Source: Bacteroidota bacterium
GTDB lineage: Bacteria > Bacteroidota > Bacteroidia > Chitinophagales > Chitinophagaceae
NCBI GenBank assembly: GCA_947461125.1
Contig: CANHHX010000001.1
Coordinates: forward strand, 1 to 64,000
Direction of reading: 5' to 3'
DNA length: 64,000 bases
This document shows positions 58,778-64,000 of this stretch, one piece after another; the stretch's first letter is position 1; the number at the start of each line of letters is the position of its first letter. Below the pieces are notes generated by a model that was not told the origin of the DNA, ran no database searches, and saw only the letters and a program-made list of their open reading frames with translations. Both the position numbers and the translations under genes were made by a program.

Positions 58778-59779
58778 TTAACTTATTACAAATTCTTGAA
58801 TCAAATTTTTCAATTCATCAACAGTTAAAAAGTGAACGTTCTCTCCACTATTGTAATTAAACCCAACTGGTACTTTTTTAGCTTCGAATTTAATTATGAA
58901 ATCATTCAAATTGAAAACAGGGACTTGAGGTAAAATGGTATAGTACTTTCCTAAATCATATGTTGAAAATGAATCACTAACAGAAATCATTTCTTCATGT
59001 ATTTTTTCTCCTGGTCTAATGCCAACTACTTCTTGTTTACAATTTTCATCAATAGCTTTTGCTATATCTGTAATTCGATATGAAGGAATTTTAGGTACAA
59101 ACAATTCACCCCCCCAAGCATGATCCATTGCATATACAACCATCTTCACCCCATCTAATAAAGAGATATTGAATCTGGTCATATTAACATCTGTGATTGG
59201 CAAAACGCCTGTTTCCTTTTTTTTCAAAAAGAATGGTACTACACTGCCATTACTACCCATTACGTTTCCATACCTAACAACTGAAAAGCGTAAATCTCTA
59301 TTGCCTTTTATATTATTTGCAGCAATAAACAACTTATCACTTGTAAGTTTTGTTGCTCCATATAAATTTATGGGGGCACATGCCTTATCGGTACTTAGGG
59401 CTACAACTCTAGAAACATTTGTTTCTAAGCATGCTCTAATTACATTTTCAGCTCCATTAATATTGGTTTTTACGCACTCGTCAGGATTGTATTCTGCAAT
59501 TGGCACATGTTTCATCGCTGCTGCATGAATTACATAATCTATCCCTTCCATTGCTCTCTTTAATCTATCATAATCTCTAACATCACCAATAAAAAAGCGA
59601 ATATTTGGGAATACATTAGCTGGATAGTCTTGAGACATATGAAACTGCTTTTGTTCATCCCTAGAGAAAATTACTAACCTTTTTATATTAGGATGCTTTG
59701 TTAAAAAATACTTAACTAATGCTTTTCCTAATGAACCAGTACCGCCTGTGATTAAAATTTGTTTATCCTGATAAGTCAT
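58778..59779 (-). CDS. pseB: UDP-N-acetylglucosamine 4,6-dehydratase (inverting)
   Basis: ILITGGTGSLGKALVKYFL, VIFSRDEQKQFHMSQ, HAAAMKHVPIAEYNPDECVKTNINGAENVI, ALSTDKACAPINLYGATKL. Confidence 0.95.
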   Translation of the reverse strand: MTYQDKQILITGGTGSLGKALVKYFLTKHPNIKRLVIFSRDEQKQFHMSQDYPANVFPNIRFFIGDVRDYDRLKRAMEGIDYVIHAAAMKHVPIAEYNPDECVKTNINGAENVIRACLETNVSRVVALSTDKACAPINLYGATKLTSDKLFIAANNIKGNRDLRFSVVRYGNVMGSNGSVVPFFLKKKETGVLPITDVNMTRFNISLLDGVKMVVYAMDHAWGGELFVPKIPSYRITDIAKAIDENCKQEVVGIRPGEKIHEEMISVSDSFSTYDLGKYYTILPQVPVFNLNDFIIKFEAKKVPVGFNYNSGENVHFLTVDELKNLIQEFVIS

Positions 59780-59920
59780 ATATTTAATTTTATTTAGAAA
59801 TACTAATTTTCATTATTGATATTTTATATAATAAAAAAATCGAATTTTTGTTATATTAATAAATCTATTTTTACCTGTAAGGGAATAATTGATTTTTATA
59901 GTAGAAATACCCTCCACACT

Positions 59921-61054
59921 TTATTTAAAGTATTTTTTAATCTCATTAGAAATTTTTTCGATAATATCAAATGTTAACTCTGTATGCATAGGTAATGAAA
60001 GTACAGTTGAACATAATTCTTCAGTGGTTTTTAGCGAACCAACTACTTTACCTATGCTCTTAAATGCTTCTTGTTCATTTAATGGAACAGGATAATAAAT
60101 CATAGCAGGTATTCCTGCAGATTCTAAATACTTTTTTAGTCCATCCCTTTTACCATTTTTGATTTGCACTGTATATTGATGAAATACATGTGTAGAATTA
60201 TGTGCTCTAGCAGGAGTAATCAAATCATTAATTCCAGATAAAAATTTATCATATAAGTCTGCAGCATCTCTTCTTGCTTTTGAATATTCATCCAAATGTT
60301 TCAATTTAATATTTAAGATGGCAGCTTGAATGGTATCCAATCTCGAATTAACACCTATGTATTTGTGCACGTATTTTTTTACCTGACCATGATTTGCGAT
60401 CATCTTTATTCTTTCTGCTAATTCAGTATTGTTTGTATATATGGCACCACCATCGCCATAACATCCTAAATTCTTTGAAGGAAAGAAAGAAGTACATCCG
60501 ATATCGCCCATTGTTCCCGCCTGCTTTTTGGTTCCATCTTTGAATGTGTATACTGCACCAATTGCTTGTGCTGTATCTTCAATTACATATAAATTATATT
60601 CTTTTGCAAGAGCAAGAATTGGCTCCATATCTGCACACTGCCCAAATAAATGAACCGGAACAATTGCTTTTGTTTTAGTAGAAATTGCCTGTTCAAAATT
60701 TTCACGCGTAATATTAAAATAAATAGGATTAACATCAACCATCACAGGCTTCAAATTCAATAGTCCTATTACTTCAGCAGTTGCCACATAAGTAAATGAA
60801 GGGACAATGATTTCATCTCCAGGTTCTAATCCTAAAGCCATCATTGCAATTTGAAGCGCATCTGTTCCATTAGCACAAGGAATTATGTATGCACCATTTA
60901 AATAAGAAGAAAGGTTTTGAGTAAATTCGGTTACTTGAGGTCCATTAATGAAAGCAGCATCCCTAATAGTATGTAATAAGGCTTCATCAATTTCTTGCTG
61001 AATTTTAGCATATTGACCCTTAAGGTCTACCATTTCAATTTTCAAGTTTCTCAT
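59921..61054 (-). CDS. DegT/DnrJ/EryC1/StrS aminotransferase (WbpE/WlbC-like)
   Basis: IEMVDLKGQYAKIQQEID, NGTDALQIAMMALGLEPGDEIIVPSFTYVATAEVI, TSFFPSKNLGCYGDGGAI; ATG at 61054 preferred. Confidence 0.9.
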   Translation of the reverse strand: MRNLKIEMVDLKGQYAKIQQEIDEALLHTIRDAAFINGPQVTEFTQNLSSYLNGAYIIPCANGTDALQIAMMALGLEPGDEIIVPSFTYVATAEVIGLLNLKPVMVDVNPIYFNITRENFEQAISTKTKAIVPVHLFGQCADMEPILALAKEYNLYVIEDTAQAIGAVYTFKDGTKKQAGTMGDIGCTSFFPSKNLGCYGDGGAIYTNNTELAERIKMIANHGQVKKYVHKYIGVNSRLDTIQAAILNIKLKHLDEYSKARRDAADLYDKFLSGINDLITPARAHNSTHVFHQYTVQIKNGKRDGLKKYLESAGIPAMIYYPVPLNEQEAFKSIGKVVGSLKTTEELCSTVLSLPMHTELTFDIIEKISNEIKKYFK

Positions 61055-61064
61055 TAATCTTAAA

Positions 61065-62354
61065 TTATAATCTTGCATCAACAATCGAACGATCTAAGAA
61101 AGATTTTGTATCAAACAAAACTGCATTCTCTCCATTGCTCAATTGGTTATAATCTAGTGTTAAAAATTCCTTATGAGAAACTGCTAAAATGATTGCATCA
61201 TACTTACTTGATAACCCATCCACTAAATCAATTCCGTACTCATCTTTAACTTCATGTTTACCTGCATGTGGATCATATACATCTACGTTCATACCAAATT
61301 GAACCAATTCTTTGTAAATGTCTATCACTTTAGAATTGCGTATATCTGGACAGTCTTCTTTGAAAGTAATACCCAAAATCAAGGCTTTAGCTTGATTAAT
61401 TTTATGTCCTTTATTTATTAAAAGTTTAACCACCTTATTGGCAACAAACATTCCCATCATATCATTGACTCTTCTTCCACTCAAAATTACTTGTGGATAG
61501 TATCCTAAACTTTCAGCCTTATGTGCTAAATAATATGGGTCAACTCCAATACAATGTCCCCCAACCAAACCTGGTCTATATTTAAGAAAATTCCATTTTG
61601 TACCTGCGGCTTCTATTACATCGGTAGTATCAATGCCCATTCTTTCAAAAATCAACGCTAGTTCATTCACGAAAGAGATATTGACATCTCTTTGTGCATT
61701 TTCAATAGCTTTTGAAGCTTCGGCTACTTTTAAACTTGGCGCTTTATGAGTACCTGCAGTAATTATGCTTGCATACAAATCATCCACAACGGTTGCAATT
61801 TCTGGAGTAGAACCAGATGTAACTTTTTTAATTTTAGTAAGGGTATTCACTTTATCTCCGGGATTGATTCTTTCTGGAGAGTAACCACAGAAAAAATCTA
61901 TGTTGAACTTTAGACCAGAAAATTTCTCAAGTATGGGAACACAATCTTCTTCAGTACAACCAGGATAAACGGTTGATTCATAAATAACAATATCTTCTTT
62001 CTTTAATTTCTTGCCTAACATCTCAGAAGCTTTAATCAATGGATTGAGATCTGGTGCCTTAAACTGATCAATTGGCGTTGGAACAGTAACAATAAATATG
62101 TTACAATCGCTAAGGTCTTCAGTATCGCATGAAAAGCAAAGGCCTTTTTCTTTTCCAACATTGTAATACATAATAGCCTCATTCATTGCTATCATATCTG
62201 CTTCTTTTGTGCTATCTATACCTTTCGATAACTCTTTAACACGAGCTTCATTAATGTCAAATCCTACAACAAGGTACTTTTTACCGAATTCAATTGCAAG
62301 TGGTAAGCCTACATAACCAAGTCCAATGATTGCTATTTTTTTATCTTTTATCAT
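61065..62354 (-). CDS. Nucleotide sugar dehydrogenase (UDP-HexNAc 6-dehydrogenase, WbpA/WbpO/TviB-type)
   Basis: [64 protein letters not shown]. Confidence 0.93.
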   Translation of the reverse strand: MIKDKKIAIIGLGYVGLPLAIEFGKKYLVVGFDINEARVKELSKGIDSTKEADMIAMNEAIMYYNVGKEKGLCFSCDTEDLSDCNIFIVTVPTPIDQFKAPDLNPLIKASEMLGKKLKKEDIVIYESTVYPGCTEEDCVPILEKFSGLKFNIDFFCGYSPERINPGDKVNTLTKIKKVTSGSTPEIATVVDDLYASIITAGTHKAPSLKVAEASKAIENAQRDVNISFVNELALIFERMGIDTTDVIEAAGTKWNFLKYRPGLVGGHCIGVDPYYLAHKAESLGYYPQVILSGRRVNDMMGMFVANKVVKLLINKGHKINQAKALILGITFKEDCPDIRNSKVIDIYKELVQFGMNVDVYDPHAGKHEVKDEYGIDLVDGLSSKYDAIILAVSHKEFLTLDYNQLSNGENAVLFDTKSFLDRSIVDARL

Positions 62355-63283
62355 TTCAATATATTTTTAATAAACTCATCTATCGTTTTTTTCAATCCTA
62401 GCTCAAGAATAATTGTAGATTTCCAACCTAGATTATTAATTTTACTTGTATCCATTAATTTTCTTGGTGTGCCATCTGGCTTTGTTATATCAAATACAAG
62501 CTGCCCTTCATATCCAACTTCAGCAACTATCAACTCTGCTAATTCTTTAATAGAAACATCTGTGCCACAACCTATATTCACTAAACCCTGTTCATTATAG
62601 TTTTGTAATAAGAAGTAACTAGCTTCTGCTAAATCGTCAACATGTAAAAATTCTCTTCTTGGAGTGCCAGTACCCCAAATTGTTACCGATGGTTCATTGT
62701 TTTTTTTTGCTAAAACAATTCTTCTAATTAATGCAGGAAGGACGTGTGAATTTTCAGGATGGTAATTGTCATTGGTACCATACAAATTTGTAGGCATCGC
62801 AGAAATAAAATTACAACCATACTGTGCTCTATAACTATCACACATTTCAATACCTGCAATTTTAGCAATTGCATAGGGTTGATTTGTTGGCTCAAGATAT
62901 CCACTTAACAAGTATTCTTCTTTCAATGGTTGTGGTGCCATTTTAGGGTATATACATGAAGAACCTAAAAACAATAATTTAGTAACCTTATTCAAATAAG
63001 CCGCATGAATAATATTCGCCTCAATCATTAAGTTATCGTAAATAAATTCTGCTCTATAGGTATTGTTAGCGTGTATGCCTCCCACTTTAGCTGCGGCAAG
63101 TACCACATATGCTGGCTTTTCTTTTTCAAAAAAATCATTGACAGCTTGCTGGTTCCTTAAATCTAATTCAGCAGAAGTTCTAGTGACAATATTGTTATAC
63201 CCTTCTTTTCTTAGTTTACGCTCTAATCCAGAACCTACCATTCCTCTGTGTCCAGCTATATATATTTTAGCAGTTTGCTCCAT
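62351..63283 (-). CDS. fcl: GDP-L-fucose synthase
   Basis: [75 protein letters not shown]. Confidence 0.96.
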   Translation of the reverse strand: MEQTAKIYIAGHRGMVGSGLERKLRKEGYNNIVTRTSAELDLRNQQAVNDFFEKEKPAYVVLAAAKVGGIHANNTYRAEFIYDNLMIEANIIHAAYLNKVTKLLFLGSSCIYPKMAPQPLKEEYLLSGYLEPTNQPYAIAKIAGIEMCDSYRAQYGCNFISAMPTNLYGTNDNYHPENSHVLPALIRRIVLAKKNNEPSVTIWGTGTPRREFLHVDDLAEASYFLLQNYNEQGLVNIGCGTDVSIKELAELIVAEVGYEGQLVFDITKPDGTPRKLMDTSKINNLGWKSTIILELGLKKTIDEFIKNILK

Positions 63284-63285
63284 TC

Positions 63286-64000
63286 CTATAATCCACTTTT
63301 TTTAATGTACAATTCTTTTTTAAATAAGGAAACATCACTCGCTACCATCTCCTTAACCAATGCTGCTAAATCATATTTAGGTTTCCAGCCTAATTGAGTC
63401 ATTGCTTTTGTAGGATCTCCAATTAATAAATCAACTTCAGTTGGTCTATAATATTTGGGATCTACTTTAACAACTACTTTTCCTTCTTCCAATTTGTACT
63501 CACCAGTATTTTTTACAACATAGGCTTCTTCTGCTTCATCTTTTCCCCTAAATCCTAATTCAATTCCTAATTCTGCAAAACTCATTTTCACAAAATCACG
63601 AATGGTTGTAGTAATACCCGTTGCTAAAACAAAGTCTTCTGGTTTTTCTTGTTGCAATATCAAATACATTCCTTCTATATAATCCTTTGCATGACCCCAG
63701 TCTCTTTTTGCATCTAAATTTCCCAAGTACAAACAATTGTCCATACCTAAAGCAATTTTCGCTGTTGCTCTTGTAATTTTTCTTGTTACAAAGGTTTCTC
63801 CTCTTTGCGGTGACTCATGATTAAACAAAATACCATTACAAGCATACATGTTATATGCCTCTCTATAGTTTACTGTAATCCAATAAGCATATAGTTTGGC
63901 AACAGCATATGGAGAACGAGGATAGAATGGAGTAGTTTCAGATTGAGGTACCGCTTGTACTAAACCATACAATTCAGAAGTTGATGCTTGATATATTTTT
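63286..64000 (-). CDS. gmd: GDP-mannose 4,6-dehydratase, 5' truncated by window edge
   Basis: Frame open to base 64000 ([41 protein letters not shown]); [30 protein letters not shown]. Confidence 0.95.
   Translation of the reverse strand, partial: KIYQASTSELYGLVQAVPQSETTPFYPRSPYAVAKLYAYWITVNYREAYNMYACNGILFNHESPQRGETFVTRKITRATAKIALGMDNCLYLGNLDAKRDWGHAKDYIEGMYLILQQEKPEDFVLATGITTTIRDFVKMSFAELGIELGFRGKDEAEEAYVVKNTGEYKLEEGKVVVKVDPKYYRPTEVDLLIGDPTKAMTQLGWKPKYDLAALVKEMVASDVSLFKKELYIKKSGL

Noticed and set aside
59169-59528. 119-aa + ORF antisense to pseB
   Set aside because: Antisense to a confident enzyme gene; hydrophobic shadow sequence only.

Overview
This 64 kb window comes from an AT-rich Bacteroidota chromosome, probably Chitinophagaceae-like judging from gene style. 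Nearly all of it encodes surface-polysaccharide biosynthesis and export. (1) 1-7222 (+): DUF1972-type glycosyltransferase (5' truncated), WcaJ-like polyprenyl glycosylphosphotransferase, outer-membrane protein, Wza/SLBB export protein and Wzz-like protein. They converge on two tandem Wzi-like genes and a gmd-like gene (7203-11361, -). (2) About 11.4-17.8 kb: a small accessory island with a tyrosine recombinase, an excisionase-like HTH protein, a DUF2188 protein, several orphan ORFs and two repeat-rich non-coding stretches. (3) 17.8-20.9 kb: a YdcF-like gene broken by one in-frame stop, then metF and metK. (4) 20.9-64 kb (-): a roughly 43 kb co-directional glycan cluster. It holds PglC/E/D homologues, a WbpA/B/D/E-type diacetamido-uronic acid set, a pseudaminic acid set (PseB, PseC, PseI, GNATs, a Pse-associated methylase and a NeuB-SAF-SpsF fusion), and two differently ordered N-acetyl-sugar amidotransferase/HisH/HisF modules. 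It also holds two AsnB-type amidotransferases, an MBOAT/SGNH acylation pair, a Wzx flippase, a Wzy candidate with a G8 tract, and GDP-fucose genes. I saw no CRISPR array, rRNA or tRNA. All functional calls rest on reading the translations and recalling family motifs; no database search was run.
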